DNA of 64,000 nucleotides, from positions 20,132 to 84,131 of the forward strand of contig JASANE010030215.1 in assembly GCA_030248225.1 (NCBI GenBank), given 5' to 3'. A program made the translations under genes and the position numbers. Below, piece after piece: positions 25,265-36,474 of this stretch. Numbering within the stretch: position 1 is the first letter of the stretch; the number at the start of each line of letters is the position of its first letter. The DNA is from Trileptium ribeirensis (taxonomy: Eukaryota; Nematoda; Enoplea; Enoplida; Thoracostomopsidae). The notes beneath the pieces are model-generated. The model had not been told where the DNA came from, did not search any database, and saw only the letters and a list, made by a program, of their open reading frames with translations.

Positions 25265-27217
25265 AATTTGAACATTGCTGCATATTCCTACAATAACACA
25301 CGCCCCTGTTTAAGGCGTCCACAATCGGTTTACTTGAACTAGTCCACATTTTAACACATTTAGTTCAAGATTTTACTTTATCGGTCAATCGTTCAATGGT
25401 TATGTCATAAGCAGTTGTTTGGGAGAAAAATAATATATTTAGTTGCGTTTGGGAATATATGCAACCAGAAAACATTATCTAACGATCATTTCTACCATGC
25501 TGTAGAGCATATTTTGCGCAATTCATACTTTGCCCAAACGCTGGTCACCCGCGCGTTTATAAATTGTAATAGTTGTATTGACTTATAGAGCGCAAACATA
25601 AACCGGGTTAACTGACAAAAACATGTATTAAAACAAATGTTAGAGCAGTAACAAGAACAAATGGAGAGTGATGCAGTATTACAAACAATACGTCATCTAT
25701 AAAATGCTAATACATTGGTTTAGAATGTCAGCCAGACGCTTAGTGAAACTCAAAGACGTGAAATTCCTGCGGGAGCCTTTTTTGAACGTGTCAGATTACC
25801 CAGTGTAAAGTTTTGTAACTTAGAATTCCGTTACTTCAATCCTATCACTTCAAAGCTTCAATTGATATTACAAAACATTGCCTAGTGGCCTAAAATCTGA
25901 TACGATTTGGTAATACAAAGAGATAAAGTATATACTAGATTAGATAAATAATTTTAAAGGCAGCAGCGCTACCATTGTGATATAGTTGAATGGAAACATG
26001 TCAGTCATTTTGCAGTCGCACAGACGACAGTGGAATTTAGCGGATTCAAGGACGGAGTACGCCGAGATCTTTGGTTTACGAGTATAGAAGGATATATACA
26101 AATTATTATTTCCTTCCTGTATATACAACTGAAATCAAAGAGTCGTATTAACGCATTCACAAAGAGCTACTAGATGGCGATGTAAAACTCGAAGACGTGA
26201 AATAACAGTTTCAAAATAACAGGTCTGCTGACGATCACATCACATATAGTTCGCGTATTACGTGTATCATCGTAGATGTGAAAATTTTGGCCCATTCTCC
26301 AGCCGATCGAATATTATATATATACGGATCGAGCAGGGCTAAGCTCATGAAAGTCACCAACCGAGCCAGACGGGAAAATATGACCGTGACCAGCTGAAAA
26401 ATTTCTCACAATTACAGTCGTGATGAACATAATGATATTCGTCTTTTTCCAGATTACCAGCATATAAGAAACATCGTAAAATCGTGTAGCAACCCACGTT
26501 TTTAAATACGTAAAGATTATATGCCGACGCAACGATTTTAATATCTACAAATAAGTGATATCCAATATATTAGCTTAACATTTGGTCAGCTTCCAGGTTT
26601 TCGCGACGTACATGTATAAATATAATATTAATATGTATATATGTTTACTGCCTATTATTCTTGGTAATAAACGCTAAATCTAATTTTAGATCCTGCCGAA
26701 AATTTTGGGTTTTCGACAATTCCTGCAGTTGTGAAAATCACATGCAGGCTAAGTTTATTGCTGTCCCCAGAGTACACAGCAGTGAACTCATACGACTTGA
26801 ACGCTTATACTCGGTAGTTTATGCTGAAGTTCGTGTTTTTACAAACACCAACCTTTAGAATTGCTCTAGATATATAAATTGATATAGCACCATTGAAAAA
26901 ATTTGCTGCTTTTTGTTCAAATCATAATTTATTATTTAGGCCTGACAATTTACTAGCACTTCTAGGAAACAATACCTCACGAAAGGGCTGTAGAATATTC
27001 CTGTAAATTCTGTTACGAAACATAGGTGCTCAGGGTAATTTGTCTATCGAAAAGAAGCTTTGGTTGAAATGCTCTATTCAATGACGCATGTTTAATCAAC
27101 AAACTAAACGGAGAGTAGGAAAGCTCAGAACCTTTCATTATAAAATAAAACAGTAATTATAAATAGCAATTAATAAATTCAAATACTAGTTAATAAATTG
27201 GAAATAGTAATTAATTG
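25265..27217. other. Non-coding AT-rich DNA
   Basis: No supported gene. Open frames of 62-72 codons occur but carry no domain or splice context I trust. Confidence 0.5.
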
Positions 27218-27683
27218 ATAATACCAAGAGTTTATGATTATTTCTACAGAAATCATCACAAACTCTTGATAATACCAAGAGTGCATTAGGGAAGAGTATG
27301 ACACTTCCCTGCACTCACATATAAACCCGTGTTTGATGATACGGGCGTTATGGCCTGATCCCCCAGTGTGTGGGGGGCGGTAGCTCGGACCCCTGTTTTA
27401 TTTTTTTTGGGGGGGGGTCGGTCGGACCCCTAATTTCTGGGGGAGGTCGGTTTATAAGCAGCTGCCTATAAACCCATCCCCCAGAAATTAGGGGGTCCCA
27501 ACGACCCCCAAAACATGGGCTAATATGTGAGTGCAGGGAAGTGTCATACAATTCCCTAATGCACTCTTGATAATACTAAGAGTGTATAAAGGAAGAGTCG
27601 TATGGATTCCCTGGACAAAGTTAAGCTAGGGGCGCAGGCTATAAGCAGGCTATGCTAAGTCTGTTATGCACTCCTGATAAATC
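27218..27683. mobile_element. Chain of three hairpin-ended elements joined by ATAATAC
   Basis: The layout is: ATAATAC (27,218-27,224); a 44-bp palindrome CAAGAGTTT...AAACTCTTG (27,225-27,268); ATAATAC; a 294-bp element CAAGAGTGCATTAG...CTAATGCACTCTTG (27,276-27,569); ATAATAC (27,570-27,576); a third unit TAAGAGTGTATAAAG...TGCACTCCTG (27,577-27,676); then ATAAATC. In the middle element the ~45-bp ends are inverted repeats that also fold on themselves (GAGTGCA...GGGAAG...CTTCCC...TGCACTC). Its centre holds a second palindrome (CCCCTAATTTCTGGGGGA). There is no coding capacity. The 7-mer could be a target-site duplication or a preferred target. Confidence 0.8.
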
Positions 27684-28318
27684 TAAGGCTAGCTACACAA
27701 TATGCTGTTATAAAAAGGCAACACAAGAAAATTGAAGCGTTTTCCTTTTTTCCAAGCTCCACCGTCGTCAAAACATAAATATACGTCTTCAGCGGTAAGC
27801 CAATTCTATCCTTTTTCTACGCAGAAAAATCATCTACTTTAAAGACCCTTCAGTTTTCTATGACTTTCTACGCTAAGTTGTCGCACATCTTTGTAGAATT
27901 TTAATGGCGGTTTTTGGGTTATATTAATGTATATAATAGAATCACAAGCTCTTCTCCTTCTTAACGCCATAATAATTCTGTTAGAGTTGTGCGGAACTAA
28001 CTCCACAAACAAATAATGTATACTAAATTTATAATTCCATTTGGCAGGAATGTGCAACCTTAACATTGAAACACGGAGTTTGAAAAATTCTTTTGGAAAT
28101 ATCATGAATTCGACCACATTATAAGTGCTAAATTTAGAATAAAACATTTTAGTAGGCGCCGAAAGGACAATAAAAACTGGCTGTCAATAATGCGGTCATT
28201 CCATACTTCAGGATTTATAGATTCACATGGCTCTAGGTCTAGGCCTAATCAACGTCTGACATACATGACTTAGTGCTTGTTTGTTTATAGTGGTCTGATG
28301 GCATAAATTATATAAATG
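27684..28318. other. Non-coding DNA
   Basis: No repeat or supported gene. A 102-codon minus-strand open frame at 27,839-28,147 shows no recognisable domain. Confidence 0.45.
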
Positions 28319-28322
28319 CAGG

Positions 28323-29135
28323 TGAGTTTTAGGATTTAGTCCTATTAACATTAAAGAAGAAGTAAACAAACGAACTAGCGTTTCTGTATTTGGTGTAGTC
28401 AAACATGGCCTATAGGCTGTAGACAAACATGTATTCATGTTGAGTTTTAGGATTTAGTCCTATTAACATTATGGAAGAAGTAAAAAAAACAAACTAACGT
28501 TTCTGTATTTGGTGTAGTCAAACATGGCCTATAGGCTGTAGACAAACATGTATTCATGTTGAGTTTTAGGATTTAGTCCTATTAACATTATGGAAGAAGT
28601 AAACAAACAAACTAACGTTTCTGTATTTGGTGTAGTCAAACATGGCCTATAGGCTGTAGACAAACATGTATTCATGTTGAGTTTTAGGATTTAGTCCTAT
28701 TAATATTATGGAAGAAGTAAACAAACAAACTAACGTTTCTGTATTTGGTGTAGTCAAACATGGCCTATAGGCTGTAGACAAACATGTATCCATTGAGTTT
28801 TAGGATTTAGTCCTATTAACATTATGGAAGAAGTAAACAAACAAACTAACGTTTCTGTATTTGGTGTAGTCAAACATGGCCTATAGGCTGTAGACAAACA
28901 TTTATTCATGTTGAGTTTTAGGATTTAGTCCTATTAACATTATGGAAGAAGTAAACAAACAAACTAACGTTTCTGTATTTGGTGTAGTCAAACATGGCCT
29001 ATAGGCTGTAGACAAACATGTATTCATGTTGAGTTTTAGGATTTAGTCCTATTAACATTATGGAAGAAGTAAACAAACAAACTAACGTTTCTGTATTTGC
29101 TGTAGTCGAACATGGCCTATAGCCTGTAGACAAAA
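28323..29135. repeat. Satellite: seven copies of a ~118-bp unit
   Basis: Units start TGAGTTTTAGGATTTAGTCC at 28,323, 28,441, 28,560, 28,678, 28,793, 28,912 and 29,030 (period 116-119). They include TTTCTGTATTTGGTGTAGTC and CATGGCCTATAGGCTGTAGA. Inner copies are almost identical; the last has several changes near its end. The CATGGCCTATAGGC core is partly palindromic. Confidence 0.95.
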
Positions 29136-29204
29136 AAGGTCTTCGAACTCGAAACACATTTGGAATTAACATCGCGAATTTTAGTTAGAACCGAGCCTTT
29201 ACAA

Positions 29205-29465
29205 ATCCATTTAAGTCGTGGGTGTCGACGACGAGGGACGGACCCCTCGCATCCTTCCCGCACGACGAATGAGCGCGGTAAACATTAGCGAAAATTGACT
29301 ACAATAGGGTGAAGATTGGAAAAAAATTGGAGTTAAATTGGTAAAAAATAGTGGAAATTAAGCAAAAATTTAATCCAAATTGGCAAAAATATGGGTAACA
29401 CCGCGCCCTCGTCGAGATCATCTACCACCCCCTCCTCCGTAATCGTCTACCTAGTCCCTAGCTGA
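29205..29465 (-). repeat. Dispersed repeat, copy 2
   Basis: Inverted relative of 13,385-13,665. It has the GAGGGACGGACCCCTCGC end followed by AT-rich phrases with AAAATTGG and AAAAATTTAATCC spacing. Old and diverged. Confidence 0.4.
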
Positions 29466-31258
29466 CGGACCTTGGACACATGATATTAAAAAGTTGTGAA
29501 TTGAAAAAAATTAATTTCGGCTTGGTTTAACAAAATTCGCGTGATCTGATCTGATAAAAATCTTATTCTACCACCCGCATTAAAGGTTTAAATTTTTTAA
29601 CGCTGTTTCTTTCACAACATAAATTTTCATACTAGGTCACGGCACCACACTACACTCCTACACTGCAATAGCATGTCACAGATTATAAAGTAATATACTA
29701 TAAAATTTCTTGTTGTAAGCCAAACTATGTTTTGTTTGTTTGTTTATTAATTTATTGCCCAAATATAAAGAAGCATATATAAAAATAATATATAAATCAT
29801 TTAACATCCGAAACTGTTTTTAATATCGTACACTGTTTGACAAACTCCTGCCGATCGAACCCCGATTGCAATGGTGGAAGCGGCATGCTCAAACTAGAAA
29901 GCTGTCTCTGAGATTCTACTCGAATCCTTAACCCTTTCGTTTGTATATTGACACATTTGTCGCAGCGAGCATTGCGTGCGTTTGTACGGGCGTTGATGGT
30001 CGTTCGCGTTGTGAGGCTTCTAAAGGAACCGAGCAATCACTGCTAAATAGCGTGTTGCATAGCGCACAAGTCTTGCACTCGAACGATCCGGGCTTAATCA
30101 GCGTTCAGAGCAAAAGTTTTTTAAGGTTGTGCAGGTTATTTAGTTTACGAAGGAAAAAGTTAATGGCGAACGAATAACAACGCGCGTGCAAACACATGTC
30201 CATGACAAACTGAAGTGGTACAACTTGTCGCAATATGCGCTCATTCCAATTAGAATACTTGGGCATGAAAATGTTAAGCTTTAGCGGCCGAATTAATTTG
30301 TTTATCGAAAAATGTTTGATAATCTCATACTGGCACCAGGAAGTGAACCTGAGCTGTCTAGGTTAAAACGGAATACAGAAATCGCTGAGCTGTCTAAAAG
30401 CTGTTGCTCGGTTCTTTAAGGAACTTCGTCAAACAAACTAATACTTTGCTTACGTAACTTCACTTTTTTCTTCTCTTTGTTTTTGTTATTAATGCGTAAT
30501 TTACGGTAAGATGCGTGGAGCTGGTTCAAATTATGTCACGCGTCCAACTGAACTTGTTCGGGTGAACTATAGCCTAGCTAAACAATTATGTTACAAATCG
30601 ATGACTTAGCTAGGCTTAGCGTGTCAAACTGGGAGTCTAGCTAAACTTGTATGTGATAAATGGGCAGCCCGACTGAACTATCAACATGAAAATTTTATTT
30701 AGTGTACTTATATTTTGATACAGATAACTTATAGGATTAAGCTTTTTTGTTTTTCTATTAGCTAGGTTTCACAATTGAATAGTCTGTGTTTACGCCTTTT
30801 TGTCTTCTCGAATTTTGAAGTACTTTCCCACTTATTACAGAGAGCAATATTTTAACCAAATATAACTATGTGGTCGGAGTAAGTAAAACGTGTTGTCTGG
30901 GTTAAAGTGTGAAACTTCGGCGTATGAACCCCGGAAGCCACGTGTGTGACGCAGTACCAGTATCGGTGGCGATTGCGCATGAGGTGTTCCCACAGAGGGA
31001 GATATTTCGGACTACCCCAGTCCCTACAGTTCTGCCCAACCTAAGTTTGGATGTTCAGCACATGTGTATTTTTCAGCGCGACTACAGCATGAGCCAATTT
31101 CTCCCCCAGGTACAAAAATACGTCATTTTTTTCGTAAGACCCTAAATTTTTACTTTCTACAAATGAATGAATTTGTCGTTTTAGTGACTTTCCTTTTGCT
31201 AATGCACATTTGTTATGAAATGTAACCATAAATCTGTTATAAATTACGTTTTTCGATC
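29466..31258. other. Non-coding DNA with a possible retroelement scrap
   Basis: No intact gene. On the minus strand near 30,101-29,929 a short reading contains FECKTCALCNTLF, reminiscent of the Cys-rich end of Penelope-type or related retroelements, but an in-frame stop lies just upstream and there is no other support. A 78-codon open frame at 30,909-31,145 is unassigned. Confidence 0.35.
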
Positions 31259-31638
31259 CCTCAGTCTAGCTAGGGGTCCCCAGCTGCACCTGGAGGAAAC
31301 CAAATTGCTCTTTCAACAAGTGCCCCCAGTTCGATTTGTGGCTATTCGGTTCGCTTGCCCAAGGTACTTTCGAAGTAGTTTGAAAGTATCAATATAATGG
31401 AAGAACTTAAACAGGGCCCCGCTGAGGAGAAACCAAATATAGCACTATCCCATAGTTCAGCTAGGGGTCCCCCAGTTACATCTGGAGAAAACCAAATTTC
31501 TCGTCTCCCTGGTGCCCAGTTCGATTCGGGGACCTTCATTTTTGCTTGCACACCAGATGTACTTTCGAGGCAGTTTGTAGCCACCAATATAATGGGAAAA
31601 CTTAAACACTGCGTCGCTGAGGAGCAACCAAATCTGGC
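31259..31638 (+). repeat. ~191-bp tandem duplication, possibly of an exon
   Basis: Unit 1 (31,259-31,449) and unit 2 (31,450-31,638) share GCTAGGGGTCCC at the start and AACTTAAACA...CGCTGAGGAG near the end. A + strand frame open from 31,397 to 31,768 reads MEELKQGPAEEKPNIAL at the end of unit 1 and MGKLKHCVAEEQPNLAL at the end of unit 2. Unit 1 also reads LARGPQLHLEETK where unit 2 reads SARGPPVTSGENQ, in a different frame register. The reading frame has drifted less than expected for junk, but I do not recognise a domain. Confidence 0.6.
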
Positions 31639-31639
31639 T

Positions 31640-33495
31640 CTGACCGTATCACGAAAAGACAGTCAACACATGGTCTCTGGGTATCAGCTGAATTTTTTAA
31701 TGGTATGCATGTTTTACGTTGTTACATTAGCCAGAGATTATTTAGAAAACTGTGGAAGCGATTGCTGAGGCGGCAGACTATCCATAATTTAATTTATTCC
31801 CATATTTTAACCTTAAACTGTAGCAAAATTATAAAATAATAACTATTGGCGTTGTTAAGCATTATGGACCATGGAATGCAAAAATTTGGTTGGTATAGGT
31901 CTACAGAAACAAATGTGTAAGTGCAAATTTAGGCAGTGAATTTAGTCCATTTTGATAGCTGTACCCTATTAATTTAAAATGTGGTGCAAATACGTATTGA
32001 ATAATAATTCACCATTAAGTGAAATATAATTACGTTCTTGCTTCGTTAATTTGGAGTAATATACTGTCAATAGCGTGTTTTTAAGCTGTTTTAATATTTG
32101 CATACATGTTCTGTCTTTTCTGTTGAATTATTGCAAAACATCTTCATATTTACGGCAAAAATTCGCCACAAATCCCATCGTTCAGCAAATAACCCTCTAT
32201 TATAGAAAAATACGCGTCCAGGCTACCTGCAGGAAAAAATGTTGGCAGTGCTTTTACATAAAGACGCGCCCTGATGCCGCGGCAGTGAATAAAAAGAACG
32301 CCGAGTCTTTCTGCAAAAGGGATAAACTATATATAAATACATATATGTTTATATCTAGCGTAGCATTACACTCATTTGCGAAACCCAACATTTGTTCGGC
32401 TACCACCCAAATACGGGCTCTAATCGTATGCTAAGCCGAATTTTCCTATTCTCTATTGGGTCTCTCACACCGTCAAATCGCAAAAAAGTGCACTTCACTT
32501 CTGTCCGTACAAGTTACATTGGTCAACTTCAAGTGCTAAAGCATGTGCGTCGTGACAGTGTCAGATGTTGCTGATGATATGTGTGTGACTTCCGTACTCT
32601 GTACAGTATGGCTTTCGCTATAGCTAAAAAAATTTCAAATCATAGATGAGCAAGCAAGTGTTCAGGGTGTGGGCTACCCTACTGAGGCTCCAGAAAACTC
32701 CTCTCATCCGGAGGTCCTGGTCTTCCCCTGAGGGTACCACCCTATCCCATTCGTTGTGGGCGGCGTTCCTCGTCCTTAAGGGGCGCAATTCCACCGCGGG
32801 AATTTGCTAGACGCTAGCAACGTTTTACGAGAGGCATTACTGAAATCCACTAGGTTGAGCACAAAATTTTTCCCTGTTGTTGAGGGAGCTGCATATGTTC
32901 CAAGTCCGTCCGAAAAATTGGCAAAATAGTCTGAAAATTTACTGTGGTAAAACTGGCTAATACGAAGAAGTTCCTCGGGGGAGTGTGGAGGTGGTAAACT
33001 TGTTTCTGCAGACTCTCCTGGCGGATTACCCCAAAGACGACCTACCCCTGTATACCCGGACTGCCGCGGAGACCTCAAAGCTTCCATATATCTATTCCAA
33101 ATGGTAATGAACAATTCTGGCGTTAATGCATTAAGCTATTTATTACACTGTAGTTTTAATTTTTAAAATAATTTCTTGCTAAGTAAAAATATCGTAAAGC
33201 TATCCAAAACCATTTGGTCGACAGCGGAGGTTGTCGCACAAATATAAATTGAAGATTTCGCGGAGCGCAACATACTTCGCCTACAGATTACGAAAGCTCA
33301 GTTGAATACTACGTGAATATTGCATAGTCCAGTTCGACCGAATATCGGTACAAATCTAGTTAGGTAGCTAAGCTATTCCAAACTTTGATAGTCAAACTGG
33401 ACAAGCTGCGTGACATAGTAGCTGTTTCAGTTGAACGCGTGACATAATTAGGACCACGCGCACGCATCTTATCGTAAATGATGCATATAACGCTG
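31640..33495. other. Non-coding DNA with a GC-richer insert
   Basis: The part at 32,640-33,120 is GC-richer and contains a 112-codon minus-strand open frame (32,776-33,114) with no recognised domain. It may be an old dispersed repeat. The 119-codon + frame at 32,075-32,434 is also unassigned. Confidence 0.4.
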
Positions 33496-33685
33496 TAACG
33501 CCCACTGTCCACCAACAAGGACAGCTTACATTATAAACTGTTGCGTTAACTGAGTTTGTCGTACAAACGTCTGCTTGCACACGCGTTAACAACCCACGTG
33601 CAAACAAGCATCTGTACGACAAATTCAGTTAACGCAGCAGTTTACAATGTGAGCTGTCGTCCTTGTTGCTGGACATTGGGTGTTA
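33496..33685. repeat. Foldback element, ~90-bp arms with tiny loop
   Basis: The left arm from TAACGCCCACTGTCCA (33,496) is the reverse complement of the right arm ending GGACATTGGGTGTTA (33,685) with scattered mismatches. The arms share GTTAACTGAGTTTGTCGTAC. The loop near 33,585-33,600 is short and itself palindromic. No coding capacity. Nearby, CGCGTGACATAATTA (33,434) also occurs inverted at 30,526. Confidence 0.85.
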
Positions 33686-33689
33686 GAGG

Positions 33690-34694
33690 GTTAATAAAAA
33701 GAAACAGAATAAAAAAAACATGAACTCACACAAAGAAAAATATGATAAGTTTTAGGCACTATATGGATTCGCCGATTGACCTGCTAACTGAAACCACACA
33801 GCTACAGAATCCAGATTATACAACATTGTAAAACGTCATAAAATGTCTTCTCCTAAGCTTAAATGTTAAAATGTCAACTTCAGACTGTGAAAACACAAAC
33901 CAGTACGGAAGAGTGTCTGACATTTAATACTTTGAAAAACAACTTTTAAAACTGTGAGCAAAACTAGTTTACACACATTTATATTATAAATCTGTTGTTA
34001 ATATTATTTATGTTGTAATAAATGATATATAAGCATGGAAATCGGTATGCCTCATAATTACTATTAATGTGCTTAAGTTTCTTTTCACTAATCTTCATAG
34101 TAGTGGGAAATGACTGCTGCTAAAATTCTTCGTTATTGATCCTCAGAGAACTCAGCAGTAAATAGATTTCTAACCGTTGGACCGATTATAAGATACCTAA
34201 CAACATGTTATGCTGTAAAAACGGAACATGTATGGCACTAATTTCCTGAACATGAAGAATGGTGGAAATACTTTTGTGTATGACACGGATGCTCTTAGGT
34301 TAGATAGCAGAGGAAGTTATTTAATAAATCGTAACTAATTACGACAATTAAACTATGATCATCGTTAATATTGGGCAACATTAAATCCACTAATGCCAAT
34401 GTCACCAGTGTGAAAACCCAGACCCTGAGTTAACAGAATTCATCGTTGAATACTCGATTGCACGTATGTTGTCATTCGCTAGCTTTGGGAGTTGCCTTAC
34501 GGTAGTTTCTGCGCCGCTTGCTATCAAACAATGGTGGTTGTTCAATTCGCGGCACTCACCGAAGCTTGTCTTCTCCACAATACGCAAATGATTCGGGCAT
34601 TAAAGGGTTAAATTGTCAATAAAAACAAACATAAACGTTCATTTATTATTATTTCATATTTAGGAAGAGTTTACCGTAGTTATCGCAGTAACAA
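33690..34694. other. Non-coding AT-rich DNA
   Basis: I see no gene or clear repeat here. Confidence 0.5.
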
Positions 34695-35204
34695 TTATGC
34701 GCCGTTCACGTTATAATGTCCTTGCTGTTTGGAACGTTTGTCCCCGTGTAGTCACAACCCTACCGTACAGATTTTCAGGGTGACTCGATACTGTAAATCA
34801 ATTTCCGAGGGTGTACGAAACAGACTTAGCTATTGCATTTTTTACAGTGTTGTACACACCCTTAGCTACCGATTTGGTGCGAATTAACTATAAAGGACAC
34901 CATCTGTAGATAATGCGGTTTATTAGTTATTTATGAGGTGTAGTTTTTTAATTCGTGATATTTGTATCTAGGCCGTATGAACGTTGCTGAAGTAATCCCA
35001 CACACTGTTAATAAAACTGCAAGAAGAAACGGTGTGCTTGATACTGTCGTGAAGTTGCAATACCCCTATCTAGCTACCTTTGCGAAATTTTTAAATACAT
35101 GGGGTGTCTAAGACACCTTGTTGTCGACAGTGTGCCGGACACTGTGTAGTGTTCATAGGTTCCAACCAAACGTTGGGGAAATTATAACGTGAACGCCGCA
35201 TTAT
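34695..35204. mobile_element. Non-autonomous inverted-repeat element, family A copy 2
   Basis: The ends are imperfect inverted repeats of about 45 bp: ATTATGCGCCGTTCACGTTA on the left and TAACGTGAACGCCGCATTAT on the right, each followed inward by a TTTGG...TCCCC-type block. The interior matches 9,966-10,466 on the other strand. About 510 bp without an open frame. It is the best-preserved copy of the family in this window. Confidence 0.8.
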
Positions 35205-35544
35205 TGTTCGCTGCACGCTGGATTTCTTTAAATTTGTTTATTGTTTTTAAACTAGCATTTTTCTAGTTAAATGGAGATAGTAAAAAGCTTAGTGTACAAT
35301 ATTAATGAAAGATGTTCATCATCTGAACCTAAATTTTCTGAGCAAGGCAACTAGTGCTTGAAACCCTTCGCGTTTCGTGGTGTAAGCAGCCACGTACTGT
35401 ATACACATAGCGTAGGATACGATTGTTCGTTAGAGTACATTTTAGTAACCTTATATTATTAGTAGATGTAGTGCTGTTAACAAAGATTTGATGATGAAAC
35501 AGATAAATATAAAACGGACTATTTACATATAAAATGGTTTATTA

Positions 35545-36310
35545 AGTGGAGCGAAGCGAAACATTTTTGTTTTCGTCAGAGGGGAAAATTCGGCACTGTC
35601 TGTCTGTCCGACCGTCCGTCCGTCCGTCCGTCTGTTCGTTCGTTCGTTGAACTCCTCAATAACTACTGGGCCGAATTAAAAATTTTTTTTGTTTGAAAGG
35701 CTTAAAATTGGATAGGGGCAAGACATATAGATTTTTTTTAAAATTTGCTTTAGTTAATTAGTAATTACCTAATTAGTTAGGCGTGTTAGCCTATTTTTAG
35801 CAATTTCAAAAAAGTTGCATATTTTTCAATAAATAATTAGTGTAAAGTTATTATTTTGGCGCATATACTACATCTCGCCGTGGTGATTTGAATCAGGTGC
35901 TTATTTACTATTCGGGGAAGTTAAAAATGCTAATTACTTAGTTAATTTGCTAATTACTAATTAATTGTTAATTAGCTAATTTTTTGAAAATTTTCAAAGT
36001 GCTCATAAATTAAAAATAAATTGCACCGGGGGTTTTCTGTGTCGCTGATCACGAATATGTCATTTCTGAAGCTCTAAAATATGGCTGTATATGCTAATTA
36101 GTTGATTAATTAATTAGCTATTTTTATGCAAATTTTCAAATCACTTCAAAATTACTAATTTGTTGCGCTCGGGGTTTTCGATGTCGCTGATTATGAATAT
36201 GTGGCTTTTAAAGCTCTATGATTTTATCATGAATGCTAATTAGATAATTAATTAGCTAATTAGTTGATGTCACTAATTAGCTAATTTCTTTTAGCTAGCG
36301 AAGTTTTTGT
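35545..36310. repeat. Repeat with (TCCG)n block and TAATTAG-rich tail
   Basis: Starts near GGAGCGAAGCGAAAC, then a tetranucleotide run (CTGTCTGTCC, CCGTCCGTCCG, TTCGTTCGTTC; 35,597-35,648), then a long stretch built of TAATTAG/CTAATTA words to about 36,290. GAGCGAAGCG also appears inverted near 41,240 beside a CAGACACACCGACA block, suggesting a dispersed family with this head. Confidence 0.5.
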
Positions 36311-36339
36311 ATGGTGGATTTGACTTTAATTGATTATCT

Positions 36340-36470
36340 AGGGGTGTGCCGGACACCCTCATATTTTGTTATATGGTGTGGGTGTCACAGTCACCGTCTT
36401 TACGGTATAGTCTAAACTACAGGGGGACAAATGTTCCAACTGTTGGGGACATTATAACGTGAATCCCACG
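36340..36470 (+). mobile_element. Family A inverted-repeat element, truncated copy 3
   Basis: Carries GTGCCGGACACCC and ends GGGGACATTATAACGTGAAT, the same right end as the 10-kb copy. Only about 130 bp remain, so most of the interior is lost. Confidence 0.6.
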
Positions 36471-36474
36471 TAAA

